64,000 nucleotides of DNA from Agapetus fuscipes (taxonomy: Eukaryota > Arthropoda > Insecta > Trichoptera > Glossosomatidae). Both the position numbers and the translations under genes were made by a program. The notes beneath the pieces are model-generated. The model was given only the letters and a program-made list of their open reading frames with translations, searched no databases and was not told the origin of the DNA. The first letter of the stretch is position 1. Each line of letters opens with the position of its first letter. The DNA lies in contig OX637345.1 in the NCBI GenBank assembly GCA_951799405.1, forward strand, positions 372,001 to 436,000, read 5' to 3'. Shown here one piece after another: positions 1-10,889 of the stretch.

Positions 1-3
1 CGT

Positions 4-252
4 CTATAATCTAAGTTGTAAAGCTATCTTAACCTTCAAGATTATCATGGAAATCATGCCCACAAAAGGTGCAAAATATACTGCATTTAGGATTCATATT
101 ACATGCATTTGATTCGACCTTTAAATTCACATGCTATAACCTATAAGTATCAAATGAAAACAAACTTTTCAACTGTTTCTACCCATTCTTCAAACAGGGG
201 TGACATTGGCAAAGTAAGCAATTTTTGCAACAGTATGGGTGGTAAGACTCAC
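4..252 (-). mobile_element. Family A repeat, degenerate copy
   Basis: Reverse-strand family A copy. The CTAAGTTG end is at the left, and the conserved block around GGGGTGACATTGGCAAAGT is at 198-218. The middle is strongly diverged, so this is an old copy. Confidence 0.6.
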
Positions 253-790
253 ATCAATCAGTGAAAAAAAACGTAGGAAAGTGCCAAGGTCGAAAAAAAA
301 GGTTGACAAAGAAATATAATAAAATATTACAAAACAGTAAAAAAAATTAACAGAAATAAATTGTTCATTTAATCGTTATTTATTTTACAAATTAATCATG
401 ACGCATGGCTGCCACCATTCTCTCCAGATAAAAATAAAATAAAAAGGGGAACCGCAATAAAAATATAAAAACTACAACAGTGTTACCAATAATAAAAAAT
501 GGTGTCTGTTTTTTGTCTATGGTTTTTTTCGCGCATGCGTTGTTCACGTTTTTTTCTCTCTGCCCATCTGACGGGTGTTGCCCTATATGAGGCTAATTTA
601 TCACAAAAACAGGATAAAATATGAAAAAAAATGGTCATAGCTATTAGCCAACTGTATCGGAATTGAGTTCATGTTAGGGAAGTTATGGATTGAAATTTTC
701 GGATATGAAAGTGAATAAGAATATTTGGATAATATTATTTTGATTTCTTTGAAATTATTTCGGATAATCCGGTATTTTCGGATAGTTTAT
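253..790. other. AT-rich stretch without recognisable feature
   Basis: I see no gene or repeat here that I can name. The stretch has many short A and T runs and no long open frame. Confidence 0.5.
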
Positions 791-1052
791 AATCTAATCT
801 AATCTTAATCTAATCTAAGTTGCAAAGATATGTTACATTGGAGATTCACATTACATGCATTCTCACAACCAGACACGTACAAGTTCGCGCTTGCACATGC
901 CTCATGTGAACCTACAACATAAAAACCAAATCTCAAATGGACATACACCCTGCAACTCTTGCCGTCCTTCCCTGAGACAGGGGTGACATTGGCAAAGTGA
1001 ACCATTTTTACAGCATGGGTGGTCAGCCGCATACCAACCTATAAGTCAAGGA
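791..1052 (-). mobile_element. Family A repeat, full length
   Basis: Complete reverse-strand copy. It has a (TAATC)n tail at the left, the conserved core with GGGTGACATTGGCAAAG, and the sharp end ATAAGTCAAGGAA at the right. Open frames within it are by-products of the repeat. Confidence 0.85.
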
Positions 1053-1203
1053 ACTAATGGTTTCGGTTACGGATTATACATTTAAAGGCTATTTTTTCAG
1101 TTATCATTAATCTTATGCGCACGGCAGCCGCTGGTAAGTTTGTTAATGTGATTTATTGTTATTATTTATGTTGCTTCTTTTTTGTTATAAACTTATTCAT
1201 ATT

Positions 1204-1227
1204 TAGGTAAGGTTAGGTTAGGTTCAT
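1204..1227. repeat. Short TTAGG-type telomere-like run
   Basis: About three GGTTA units with flanking near-matches. TTAGG is the usual insect telomere repeat. A run this short could equally be a chance interstitial sequence. Confidence 0.4.
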
Positions 1228-1343
1228 TAATTTGCACGGTGCCGTGTCTATAAGTTTGCAACTTTGCGAATAAAGTAAATTAACATCGCCGTGCACATAA
1301 TTACAACCTTCAGTTATAATAGTCAAAACAATATTATATAGTT

Positions 1344-1650
1344 GGTGTTATGGCCGAGGGAGCCAAGTGGGCTGATCTTTCTAGCGTGTTTGGAATAAAA
1401 CAACGTTGGTTCGATCCCCGCCTGGGTCTTTTAAACATAACTTTGACCCTGGTTCAACAGATGTTGTTGGGTAATTATTAATTAATAATTCAGTAAAAAT
1501 AAACAATAATGAATTGTTTATTGATGATATATATACCTGTTTCTGGCCAGGCAGAATAGGTTGGTGAATTGCATTCTATAATCTATAATAATAATCTATA
1601 ATCTAATTGCATTCCTCTTCACAAATCTTTTTTTTTTTTTCAAATATACC
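1344..1650 (+). mobile_element. SINE family D (tRNA-like head), full length
   Basis: The head contains TTATGGCCGAGGGAGCCAAG and a B-box-like GGTTCGATCCCC, as in class II tRNA genes (Ser/Leu type). A shared body follows (TTTCTGGCCAGGCAGAATAG), and the copy ends in a T run at about 1627-1640. Related copies lie at 15510, 40395, 46555, 47425 and 58500. Pol III transcription and LINE-driven mobilisation are inferred from the family type. Confidence 0.8.
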
Positions 1651-1937
1651 TAAGTAAATAAAAAAAAAACACTACAAAACCAAATTCTTATTAAAAGCTG
1701 CAGCATTTAAAATACAGTGATACCCTCTCTTAAAATGAGGAAGACTTGGTTGAATGTTTTTGCTTTATTTTTTATTTTTCTCTCTTTTAGTTACAAGTTT
1801 TCTGCCCACCGGGCTGACAAATAATGAGATAAAATGTTTGATTTTTATTTTATTTAAGTACTTGAGATTTATGACTAAATTTGTGTTGGCCGGTGTTTTG
1901 CCGAACGCCGGCCAATCAGCGTGCAGGGTTAAGTTTT

Positions 1938-2056
1938 GTCATGGAGTTCGGCGGGCGGCGAAATCCAGGGCCTTCATTACTTGAGTGTGGCGTATCAACA
2001 GATAGCCGTGATCATCACCGATCCTCGTGATGAGTAGCACAAGAAGAAGATGAACA
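1938..2056 (+). mobile_element. LINE 3' end fragment with GAA tail (family E)
   Basis: The sequence with ATCATCACCGATCCTCG and a GAAGAAGA tail recurs at 36085, 48432 and, reversed, at 59706. The shared 3' end with a GAA tail suggests 5'-truncated LINE or SINE insertions. The parent element is not identified. Confidence 0.5.
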
Positions 2057-2709
2057 ATCAGAACTGTAATGTTTTCCCACCATGCCTTACTAGTTATGAC
2101 TAACGTATAGAAATAATAAGTATTGCATGAGATGCACGTGTATATTGGCTCGGATAGGCACAAATATGTTTCATTTAAAAGCCGTCCATATTAGAAAATT
2201 TATATCGGATATCGACGGTTAAAAGACATTTTGGTCAAAAATGAGTTATGAATGCTATCCTACTTAAAAATTTCAGCTCTTTCTAATGCGCTAACTCCCA
2301 TAGCTCTACGATGTTTTTTTTTGTTATTTATGCCCAAGCAAACAACTGCGTTTTCGAAGTATAGTTTTTGTGTAGCCGACAAGATTTTGGCCTATTTGTC
2401 CTAAAGGCGATTGCGACATAAAAAAAATCGTACAAAATCATAAAACCACATTAATAGGAATGCCAATAAATGCCTTTATTTTATTTTTATTTTAGAGCTG
2501 TTTTGATTTAAACGATATGATAAAAAATAAAAAAAGTTGTGCCATTTTCCTGCAATCTCAAACTTTAAACTGCTCTTCTGAACAATTTACTTTTTATCGC
2601 TTATTCTTTTAATCGTCGATGTGGATATTTTCTTTTGTTTCGGATATGCGAATATCCATAACATCCCTAGTTCATGTATAACTATTATTGTGGAATTAAT
2701 AATTGTGTA
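2057..2709. other. Unassigned AT-rich sequence
   Basis: I see no recognisable gene, RNA or repeat family. The short open frames look like chance. Confidence 0.45.
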
Positions 2710-2975
2710 TAGAATGCAGCGACGCCCCCTTCCAGATTTTTATTTACTCTTCCTCTTCTTCTTTACATACCCTGTCGGGTCCCCCCAACGTTGGCGATCA
2801 CTTCGGCGAGCATGTCCCTGTCCTGGGCCATCGAAACAGTTCCTCCACACTTCGGAGGCCGGTCCACTCCCTTATATTCCCCAGTCAGGATATGCGTCTC
2901 CTACCAAGCCTTCGTCGTCCTGTTTTTATTTCTACTTTCTTTTTAAGTACCTAAGTAAGTCTCAAAGTCACAAAG
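2710..2975 (-). pseudogene. Possible LINE ORF2 C-terminal remnant
   Basis: On the reverse strand the translation includes CSPKWSPTLGGPDRVCKEEE, followed by an AAAGAAGAAGAGG tail. That looks like the end of a non-LTR retrotransposon ORF2 with a GAA-rich tail. It is short and has no reverse transcriptase motif, so the call is tentative. Confidence 0.35.
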
Positions 2976-3030
2976 AAACTGAGAAATCACAACACTATGT
3001 ATAAATTCTATATTGTTTAATGATGAAGAT

Positions 3031-3298
3031 TCCTTGACTGATAGGTTGGTATATGCGACTGACCACCCATACTGTAAAAAATGGTTCACTTTGCCAATGT
3101 CACCCCTGTTTCAGGCAAGGTCGGCAAGAGTTGCAGGGCTTATGTTCATTTGAGATTGGGTTTTTTATATTGTAGGTCCACATGCGGCATGTGTAAGCGC
3201 GAAATTACGCATGTCTGCTTATGGGAATGCATTTAATATGAATCTCAAATGATACATATCTTTGCAGCTTAGATTTAGATTTAGATTTAGATTTAGAG
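3031..3298 (+). mobile_element. Family A repeat with (TTTAGA)n tail
   Basis: Full-length forward copy starting TCCTTGACTGATAGG. The 3' tail is made of TTAGATT units with six-base spacing, unlike the TTAGA or TTATAGA tails of other copies. Confidence 0.85.
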
Positions 3299-3375
3299 AT
3301 GAAGTCCGCACATTGTTATTAGAGCAAAAAAGTTATGACGTCACAAGAGTAAAGACATCATCGTCTTCACTTCAC

Positions 3376-3430
3376 TTTCACGCTGAAGAAGCCCATCGTA
3401 GACATGAGCGAAACGTCTGGAAGCTTCAGC
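3376..3430 (+). ncRNA. Degenerate hammerhead-like motif
   Basis: CTGAAGA is at 3383-3389, GAAA at 3410-3413, and ACGTC (a GUC-type cleavage triplet) at 3413-3417. The candidate stem II GCCCAT/ATGAGC has one mismatch and stem I is poor. This could be a decayed relative of the better motif at 43896, or chance. Confidence 0.3.
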
Positions 3431-4654
3431 TCCAACAGACCACAGCAACAGATCGCGGAAAGCAATTACTGTCCAGAAAATATTTTTTATCGGTTGCTAA
3501 GGATTGAAGCCCCATAGAGTTGATACGTTTGCCACCGAGAAAACAACTGCTTTCAAATTTAAGCAAAATTATTAAGTTTTGTCACTTCCATACCTTGCTG
3601 TTGCATTTATTCTTCATTTCGAATTAAAAAAGAAGAAGAGGATATTCAAATCTCATAAGGTGTAACAAATTTTGAAATATGAATGTTGTATTGCGGGTGT
3701 TGTCACATTGTATTTTTTTTCCTTCACGCACCCGGTAGGTTCATATTTAAAAAAAACTTAAACGTTTTTTATTTCCATTTTAAGTGTTCAAGAGAACGTG
3801 TGTGCTTTCAGACAAAAAATATATTTTTTTATGATTGTAAATATGTTTTTATGTATGAAATAAACGTTTTATTCAAATCCGGGTGCAAGCTTGCTGTCAA
3901 CATTTTTTTAATCGTGAATCATACGCATTGTTAGTGACCCGAAACAACAAAGTGAGAAGGTACGTTTTTTATTATTTCATTTTGTAGTCAAATCCAGAAT
4001 GTCGTGTGGATTGCACGATAGCTCAGCTGGTTGTGTTGTGCGGGTACTTTAAGAATGAGAAGACATCTCTTCACAGGATGAAGTTGAATAATTTGAAACC
4101 CTGTTTACACAATCCGGTCCGGTACCAGTTTGGAAGTCACGTAGTGTATGTGAGTGTTAGCTTTTTCACACAATGCAACGATCCTGCACATTTCGCGACC
4201 GGATTAATAAATTAAAATAACTTGATGAAAGCAAACTTCAATGTTTCGGTAAAATTTAAAAACAAATTTCGGTTCCGGACGAAAACCGGACCGTATGAAA
4301 ATGGAACTGGAACATCTGTGAATTTTGAGAATTTTCTCGTCGAGCAAACGTAAGCCTTGTATGGGACTGCCTTCCATAATAACTAATAACAAAATATTTG
4401 TTGGGATTTTCCCTAGCAACACGGCCGGGTGCAGACCTCATCGAATCACTGTTTCATAGAATCAAATAAGGAAATCTAGGATTCCTTATGAAATTAAGAT
4501 ACAATTACACGGATGTGACAAAAAAAGATTTGCGGTGCTTTCGTATGTTTATGTCATTTTTTATTCAATAAAAAATCAGCGAGATTCATTGTAAACGAAC
4601 CATTGATGAGTTAACAATGGCAAAATGATAACATCTGCAGCGTAAATATGACTT
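3431..4654. other. Unassigned sequence
   Basis: I see no supported gene or repeat. The open frames at 3683-3934 and 4006-4215 lack recognisable domains. Confidence 0.4.
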
Positions 4655-4712
4655 CCTTACCTATAAAAATAAATAAGTTCCACCCAGCAATTGCATCCCT
4701 TCGTGGACAACA
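4655..4712 (+). mobile_element. SINE family B fragment
   Basis: Short piece of the 3' body of family B (TTACCTATAAAAATAAATA, followed by the CGTGGACAA region). The tRNA-like head is missing. Confidence 0.55.
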
Positions 4713-5267
4713 CTTGTTTTACATTTCACTTTACTTTTTTTTAATTTCCATTACAACTGACTTCAAAATCTAGATTATTGGTACAGATTAATTTATCAAA
4801 TTTAATTAATTTCTGCATGAAAAGGTGTTTTCTCACTTTCCAACATCCGCCGAGATGAATAATTAAAAGCGCCGCCATCTTGCGAATCTCGCGCTTTAAT
4901 CTGACAGCTAAAAGCGCGCCAATTTTATAATGAGCATCTTTTTGAATTCGGAATGCCGCCGGATTTCCTATCTGAGAGGTATTTGCGTCGTTTTTTGTTT
5001 CGCAAGGCTGTTCAACAACATAATTGACATTCCGCATCGATTTTATGGCAACACTCATATCATGCCTACCGCGGGATTTCATGACATTTAATTGGCACAT
5101 CGTTATGCCTCGAATTATGCCGTCTCTGTTGTTCTACCATTGATGATTTGCCATTATTTTTTTTCATCTTTATTCAACAAAACAGGAAAATAAATATAAA
5201 TCAAGAAAACAATAATACAAAAATATGACAGTGTGGCATATTCCCAGGTACATCGTTGACTATAAAA

Positions 5268-5364
5268 AAAACACAACTAAGCTACACATAAAGTGTAGCT
5301 TCCCAGCTCCCGTGGGGGATGGTTCTCATTTCTTGTGAAGGCTGAGTAAACCTTGAGATCGAAC
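5268..5364 (-). mobile_element. SINE family B, internally deleted
   Basis: Reverse-strand copy. It begins at CAACTAAGCTACACATA, jumps to CCCAGCTCCCG and ends at GGCTGAGTAAACC. It lies just outside the left end of the large fold-back element. Confidence 0.6.
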
Positions 5365-5411
5365 TTCATACCAGCCTATTATAGACTAAGAGCTAGACGT
5401 ACGAAACCTTA

Positions 5412-5710
5412 CCTCATCGACTACCAGGCAGAGACATGGTCAGGCTGGTAGTTTGCATCGAGTACATCATTTTTTCACTGGTCTGCCTTTTCCTATCCTG
5501 GAGCGTTTTGGATGCGGCCTCTTCAAAGAGGCCCAAAAAATGGTGCAAACTACCTCATCGACTACCAGGCAGAAACATGTTTGGGGAGGTGTCCGGCATC
5601 GAGTACATGCCTTTTCTGCAGATTTTGGTGATCCTACCCTGGAGCGTTCTGGAGGCGGCCTCTTCAAAGAGGCCCAAAAAATGGTGCAAACTACCTCATC
5701 GACTACCAGG
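5412..5710 (+). repeat. 141 bp tandem repeat in left arm, about two units
   Basis: The phrase CCTCATCGACTACCAGGCAG recurs at 5412, 5553 and 5694. The period is divisible by three, so it keeps two overlapping frames open. The mirror copy is at 13662-13960. Confidence 0.85.
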
Positions 5711-5720
5711 CAGAGACTAG
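5436..5720 (+). CDS. Hypothetical 94-residue ORF in left arm
   Basis: This frame starts with ATG. The N-terminal 25 residues are hydrophobic (LVVCIEYIIFSLVCLFLSW), as in a signal peptide or membrane segment. A 47-residue repeat carrying ASSKRPKKWCKLPHRLPGR follows. The right arm keeps the same frame with one substitution (V to I at residue 2). I recognise no family. Because the 141 bp repeat opens several frames, this may not be a real gene. Confidence 0.2.
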   Translation: MVRLVVCIEYIIFSLVCLFLSWSVLDAASSKRPKKWCKLPHRLPGRNMFGEVSGIEYMPFLQILVILPWSVLEAASSKRPKKWCKLPHRLPGRD

Positions 5721-5992
5721 TAAGAGATGATGACCTACATTATTTACCTGCTTTTTGCATTAAAAAAAATACTCCAAACCTGGAGCATTTTGAATGCCGT
5801 CATTTTTTTAACAAATATATAAATCGATCTTTTGATATAAGTTGTATGAGTCATGAGAATAAAGAAAAAAATATATATGTTACATTCGTTACTAATAATA
5901 ATAAAATAAACATACCAAAAATTTGTATTTCCAACCCTTCTGATTCAGGAGAAAAAAGGATAAAACGGTATTTTTTACATTATATTTTATGA
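5453..5992 (+). CDS. Hypothetical 179-residue open frame in left arm
   Basis: This open frame begins at TTG rather than ATG. Residues 1-87 contain two copies of a 47-residue unit (GLFKEAQKMVQTTSSTTRQ is shared), and the rest is a lysine- and asparagine-rich tail. The right-arm copy differs at two residues (R to G and R to Q). It overlaps the 94-residue frame. No domain is recognised, and preservation between the arms may only reflect recent duplication. Confidence 0.2.
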   Translation: MHRVHHFFTGLPFPILERFGCGLFKEAQKMVQTTSSTTRQKHVWGGVRHRVHAFSADFGDPTLERSGGGLFKEAQKMVQTTSSTTRQRLVRDDDLHYLPAFCIKKNTPNLEHFECRHFFNKYINRSFDISCMSHENKEKNIYVTFVTNNNKINIPKICISNPSDSGEKRIKRYFLHYIL

Positions 5993-6586
5993 CTCAAAAA
6001 CAAAGTACAATAATTAAAATTTTTGTAAATTAAAAATAAGAACGTTAATTTTAAAACAATAATAATCTCTTACACATTCTTTCTATCTGCTATAGTTTCA
6101 CGGGAAATGAATTTTAAAGTCAAATATTTTCCAAAAAACTTTACGTCGAGTCCCGTTTTTGGTCAAAATCTAGCTTAAACGCCTCAGTACTTTATTTTAA
6201 CAGAATATAAAAAATAATATCGTATAGAAGATTAAACATATATTAAAACTTCATGGATACTTACTTACTTATAATAAAGGGTTGTAAATTATCTGTCCTG
6301 TTATAGTTAGAATGTTGAAAATAAGTATATACCTCGTAGCACGAGGGATACGCGTGATATCATCGATGTATATATGCATGGATGGGCGACGAAAGCAATC
6401 TTTTGAGACGTAAGAATTCCCCAACGCGCGTATCAGAAATTAAATGTACAGTGGACTGCACATGACTTTACAGCATAAAATAAAGTTGTTTTGAGGTGAT
6501 ATTTAATTTTCACAACAAAATGTTTAATTTGTATTATTAATGAAGGCAATCTGCTTAAGTAATTTTAATTTTGCGGTATGATCATT

Positions 6587-6837
6587 TTCCTTGACTTATA
6601 GATTTGTATGAGGCTGACCACCCATACTGTAAAAGATGGTTCACTTTGACAATGTCAACCCTATTTCAGGGAAAGTAGGCAAGAGTAGCAGGGCTTATGT
6701 TCACTTGAGATTGGGTTTTTATATTGTAGGTTCATATGCGGCATGTGTAAGCGCGAACTTATACGTGTCTGCTTATGGGAATACGTTTAATATAAATCTC
6801 AAATGATATATACCTTTGCAGCTTAGATTTAGATTAT
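6587..6837 (+). mobile_element. Family A repeat inside left arm
   Basis: Full-length forward copy with a short TTAGATTTAGATT tail. Its mirror image is at 12281-12530, so it inserted before the two arms were copied from each other. Confidence 0.85.
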
Positions 6838-7316
6838 TGGTCACTTTTGTATCAAAAATAACACTTCAAAGCCTAGTATTTTAAATTAACCTTATATATT
6901 AATTTTTGTATTTTTCTTCTACGTACTTTTTCATTGCTGTATTTTTTATATGGCTGGTCATGTATTGCACCCTCCACGTGACTAAGCTGCAATTAACATT
7001 TTATTATTATTATTGCTATCAAGAAAATTACAATAAATTGTTGTATGGAAATTTTTCGCTTTATACGGTGGCTATATTTTACTTTTCGAAAACAATAGTT
7101 ATACATAAATGTAGGTTCATATAATGGCTTTAAAATTGGCTGGCAATAATTTTTGATTAACCCTTCCGCTGCCGAGAAATTTTAAAATATTGTTACTTTA
7201 TAGCAGTCCGAAGGAGCTATAAAGTGTTGTATTCGTCCGATTTTTTTTTTGAGGTTTCAACGGAAATGAGTTGTCCTGCACCAGGACGTGCAAAAAAACC
7301 TAATTTGTCGAACCTG

Positions 7317-7362
7317 TCCGTCCGTCCGTCCGTGCGTCCGTCCGTATGTATGTATGTCCGTA
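7317..7362 (+). repeat. CCGT/GTAT microsatellite
   Basis: Short tetranucleotide runs, (CCGT)n followed by (GTAT)n. The mirror copy is near 11899-11946 in the right arm. Confidence 0.8.
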
Positions 7363-8385
7363 TGCCCTAGCCGAAACTACTTATCGTAGAGACACCAATT
7401 TTTGGATTAAGAGAATTGATAACCACAAATTTTGATGAGCCGACTGGCATGGCACCAACCTGAAAATTCAAGATAGCTGCGATACAAAAAAAACATAAAA
7501 TTGCACTTTTCTCCAAAACGGCTCTAACGATTTACTTTAAAACTTCAGTGTGATCGTTGCTTAAATTGTCACTAAGAAAAATAGCTATAGCAGCACTCTT
7601 GCCAATCTTCGTCTATGGGTTGCTATATGAAAAAAATAAACAATTATGATTTTCTCAGAAGTGAAAGCGTTGACAAAAGAATAATTCTTTACAATACGAG
7701 TATTATACATTACATAAAGTAATATATAAAATTAAATATGTTTTTTTGAATATAATAACATAAAGTGACGTTAACATGATTTCAAAAATTGAAATTAAAA
7801 GGCTACAAGAACCCATCAGAACGCAAAAAACTTTTATATTTCTTAACTTTAATGGAAAGAACTCTCTTATCACTATAATTCATAGTGAAACATTTTTAAA
7901 ATTTTAGAAAATTCAAGATGGTTTCCGAACAGCTGAAAGTTTCATATGAGATTTGCTCAAAAACGGCTCCTACGATTTTCTCTATTTTTTTTGCACAATC
8001 GTCATTATAATAGTGCTATGTAACAACAATTATCATTGCCTCATAATTTTCTTTGTTTTGGGGGTTGCCATCCAAGAGAAAAAAACAATTTAAAATGTCT
8101 TGGCAGAGAAAGGGCTAACTAAAAAATATTGTTCCACAATTGAAAAGCTCTTATATATACCCACATATATAATTCATTACTTTTAAAAAAATATATTATT
8201 AAGTATGGCCACCATACAAAGTGGCAAATTTCCATAAAAAAATAATTGTAATATTTTTGGTAGCAAAACGTCTAATACCCATAAATAAACCTACAGAACG
8301 ATTCGCCCAAACAAGTGCTATGTAAAAACAATAACAATTGCCTCATAAAACTCATTGTTTTGGGGGTTGCGATACAGGAGAAAAG

Positions 8386-9862
8386 CTTGCATTACTCCCA
8401 TTCTCAAAAAGCCTCAGTTGGACCCAGAAGACTTTTCAAATTTCCGACCCATCTCGAACTTGTCGTTTATATCTAAAAGAATAATTGAAAGAATTGTGGC
8501 AATGAGACTAACTAGTTATCTACAATCTGATGGACTTTTGGCCAAGAAACAATTGGCTTTTAGACACTCTCATTCAACTGAAACGGGCATTGATCTTATT
8601 TTATCTGATCTCACTACTCAAATTGAAGAAGGAAAACATGCCATTCTCACAATGTTGGATATGAGCGCTTTTTCGAAAATGTCGATCATGATATCCTAAC
8701 AATAAGATTGGAGAGATTATACGGTATATCCGGAAAGGCTTTACTGTGGCTCACCGACTACCTGAACAATTGGAGTCAGGCTGTCCAACTCCAAAACGGA
8801 ATGTCCATCTTTATTAATCTCACCACAGGTGTGCCACAGGGATCCGTTCTAGGACCACTATTGTTCATCTTATATACGAAGAAACTGGAACATACAGTTG
8901 AAGGCTGGAATCTAAAATTCCATTGCTATGCTGACGACTGTCAAATTTATACCAGTTACACACCTGAACAAGCAAAAGACACTGAAACAAGGTTGGTCGG
9001 CTGTATAAACGACATTTCTTGTTGGATGGCAAATAATTAATCGATTGGTGTTGAATCCTGACAAAATCAAAGTACTCAGAATCGCTACAGCAAGAAGGAT
9101 TCATTCAATCAGCCAAACACCTATAAGAATTTGTGGGAATGACATCTTTCCTTCAACAAGCGTAAAACTTCTTGGTATAGAAATAGACCGCTGTCTGAGT
9201 ATGGAAGAACACGTCAGCAAGACTGTTAGAACAGGTTTTTTTAGGCTACGGCAGCTGTACTTCATCAGAAGATGTCTCCCCACACATGCCATCAAGGCCA
9301 TGGTGAACTCTTTTGTTATCAGTAAACTTGATTACTGTAACTCAATATTCGCTTCCCAGCCAAAGAAGCAACTGAAGAGACTGCAGTCGGTCCAGAATGC
9401 AGCAGCGAGGCTTATATTTGGTCAGTCCAAATTTTGCCACATAACGCCCCTTCTGTTTGAGCTTCACTGGCTTCCAATTTCCCAGAAGATACAGTACAAG
9501 CTGTGTGTACTCACCTTCAGAATACTAAATGGAGCAGCATCTCACTACCTGTCTGAACTGGTCACCAAAATGGATGTTACTACCCGAGGACAGACACTCA
9601 GATCCAGGGACTCAAATAAAAGTCTGCTCCAGCTGCCGCGCAGAGCCACAAGGACGGTGTTTGGTGACCGAGCCTTTAGCGTTGCTGCTCCGACGGCTTG
9701 GAATTCTCTTCCTGTGACCCTCAAGGAGCTGAAGACTGAGGCAGCTTTTCGAAAAGGGCTCAAAACTTATTTTTTTCAAAGACAATTACAAAGCGCCTTT
9801 GCAGTGACTCAGTCACGAAAAGGCGCTGTACAAATGTGTATTATTATTATCAAGAATTAAAT
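8386..9862 (+). pseudogene. L2/CR1-like LINE ORF2, broken
   Basis: 5'-truncated non-LTR retrotransposon. Reverse transcriptase motifs are visible in order: FRPISNLSFISK (about 8445), LDMSA (about 8655), TGVPQGSVLGPLLFILY (about 8826) and the catalytic YADD (about 8928). The C-terminal block FGDRAFSVAAPTAWNSLP follows at about 9660. At least two frameshifts break it: near 8665 inside the motif A aspartate region, and near 9035 after CWMANN. The 3' end carries a TTATTATTAT tail, as in L2-type elements. It interrupts fold-back sequence that continues at about 9852, so it inserted into the fold-back element. It is not functional. Confidence 0.85.
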
Positions 9863-10199
9863 TTCTTGGCAGAGAACGAGTCAACTAAAAAATAATGTTG
9901 TCCAATTGCGAATCTCTTATATATACCAACATACATGAATCTGTATTTAGGGTAGTAATCAGGTTTTATATCCAACACCAATAATTAGTGTAAGATATAA
10001 AAATACGTTTCATCTCTAAAAACAGACGTCAGTATTTCATTTATTTACCTGGATGGCAAAAAAATGAATGAATGCGAGTGTGTGGAGATGAACGGATTTG
10101 TAATTATCTCGTGGATTCAGAGAGTGCGGGGATATTCTTATGTTAGGTGTTCTTGTATTATTATAAGTGTTGCAAGATGTAGTTTAGAAATTACGCAAG
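9863..10199. other. Spacer of fold-back element
   Basis: Positions 9863-9935 are a diverged inverted counterpart of 10808-10890. The remainder shows nothing I recognise. Confidence 0.5.
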
Positions 10200-10540
10200 T
10201 TGGCAGCGGATGAAAGTGCTCCCGTAGTGTATAAAGAGCACAACATTCACTCAGTTATAAAATTAATATTTCTTAAAATAAAATTTAAGGTTTCAAGGGA
10301 GCAAGCCACTAGCTCCAGGACTCTAAAGTCAGCTAATGTAGGCTCCGCAAGGCTGAGCTTGCCTCTCAGGGCAACTTCAACTAACTTTGGTGATCGTGCT
10401 TTTTCGGTTTCGGGCCCAATCGTTTGGAACGAATTGCCGGTTGAGGTGAGGAAAGAACGGGACAGGGCAAGCTTCAGGAGGAAGCTGAAGACGCACCTGT
10501 TTGAAAGGTCGTGACTAAAGTTTAGTGAAAGCGGCGCTTC
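10200..10540 (+). pseudogene. L2/CR1-like LINE C-terminal fragment
   Basis: The translation contains FGDRAFSVSGPIVWNELPVE and ends KLKTHLFERS-stop, the C-terminal block of L2/CR1-type ORF2. No reverse transcriptase domain remains. It lies in the spacer of the fold-back element. Confidence 0.7.
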
Positions 10541-10889
10541 GGAAAAAAATCAACTAAGTATATATGTATATCCCGTTTGTATCAAAACTAACAATTTGTT
10601 TGGTGGGTATACTTTTCATTAATATTTTGGAAAGTTATGATTGATTATTATGGGTACTTACTAAATTTTAAGACTCGTAGCCTAGTATTTTATATTAGGC
10701 GTTTTAGTACCAAGAATATTAGAATTAATTTTTGGTATGGAAATTTGTCATTTTGTATGGTGGCTACAACTTATGATATTTTTTTGAAAAACGTAAAGAT
10801 TAATATATATTGGTATATATAAGAGATTCTTATTTGGACACATTATTTTTTAGTAAACTCGTTTTCTGCCGAGAAATTTTAAATTATTG
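10541..10889 (-). repeat. Diverged tandem unit next to right arm
   Basis: Positions 10685-10850 are a diverged copy of 10996-11140 (shared phrases include TATGGTGGC and TATATAAGAG), with a spacing of about 300 bp. The right arm therefore has a degenerate tandem structure at its inner end. Confidence 0.55.

Larger units (their letters stand above)
5382..8385 (+). repeat. Left arm of the fold-back element
   Basis: This arm is the inverse of 10890-13990. Corresponding points are 5453/13919, 6906/12210 and 8341/10933. It has about 150 bp near 7139-7295 that the right arm lacks, and it lacks the 12641-12884 insertion. It contains a family A copy, a CCGT/GTAT microsatellite at 7317-7362, and tandem-like units of about 290 bp near 8030 and 8320. 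Confidence 0.85.

Noticed and set aside
805..1032. Recurring MRLTTHAVK-type small proteins at many positions
   Set aside because: They are translations of family A repeats in one orientation, with frames drifting between copies.
1344..1430. tRNA-Ser or tRNA-Leu gene
   Set aside because: The head is shared with SINE D copies at 15772 and 47425, and it lacks a convincing acceptor stem.
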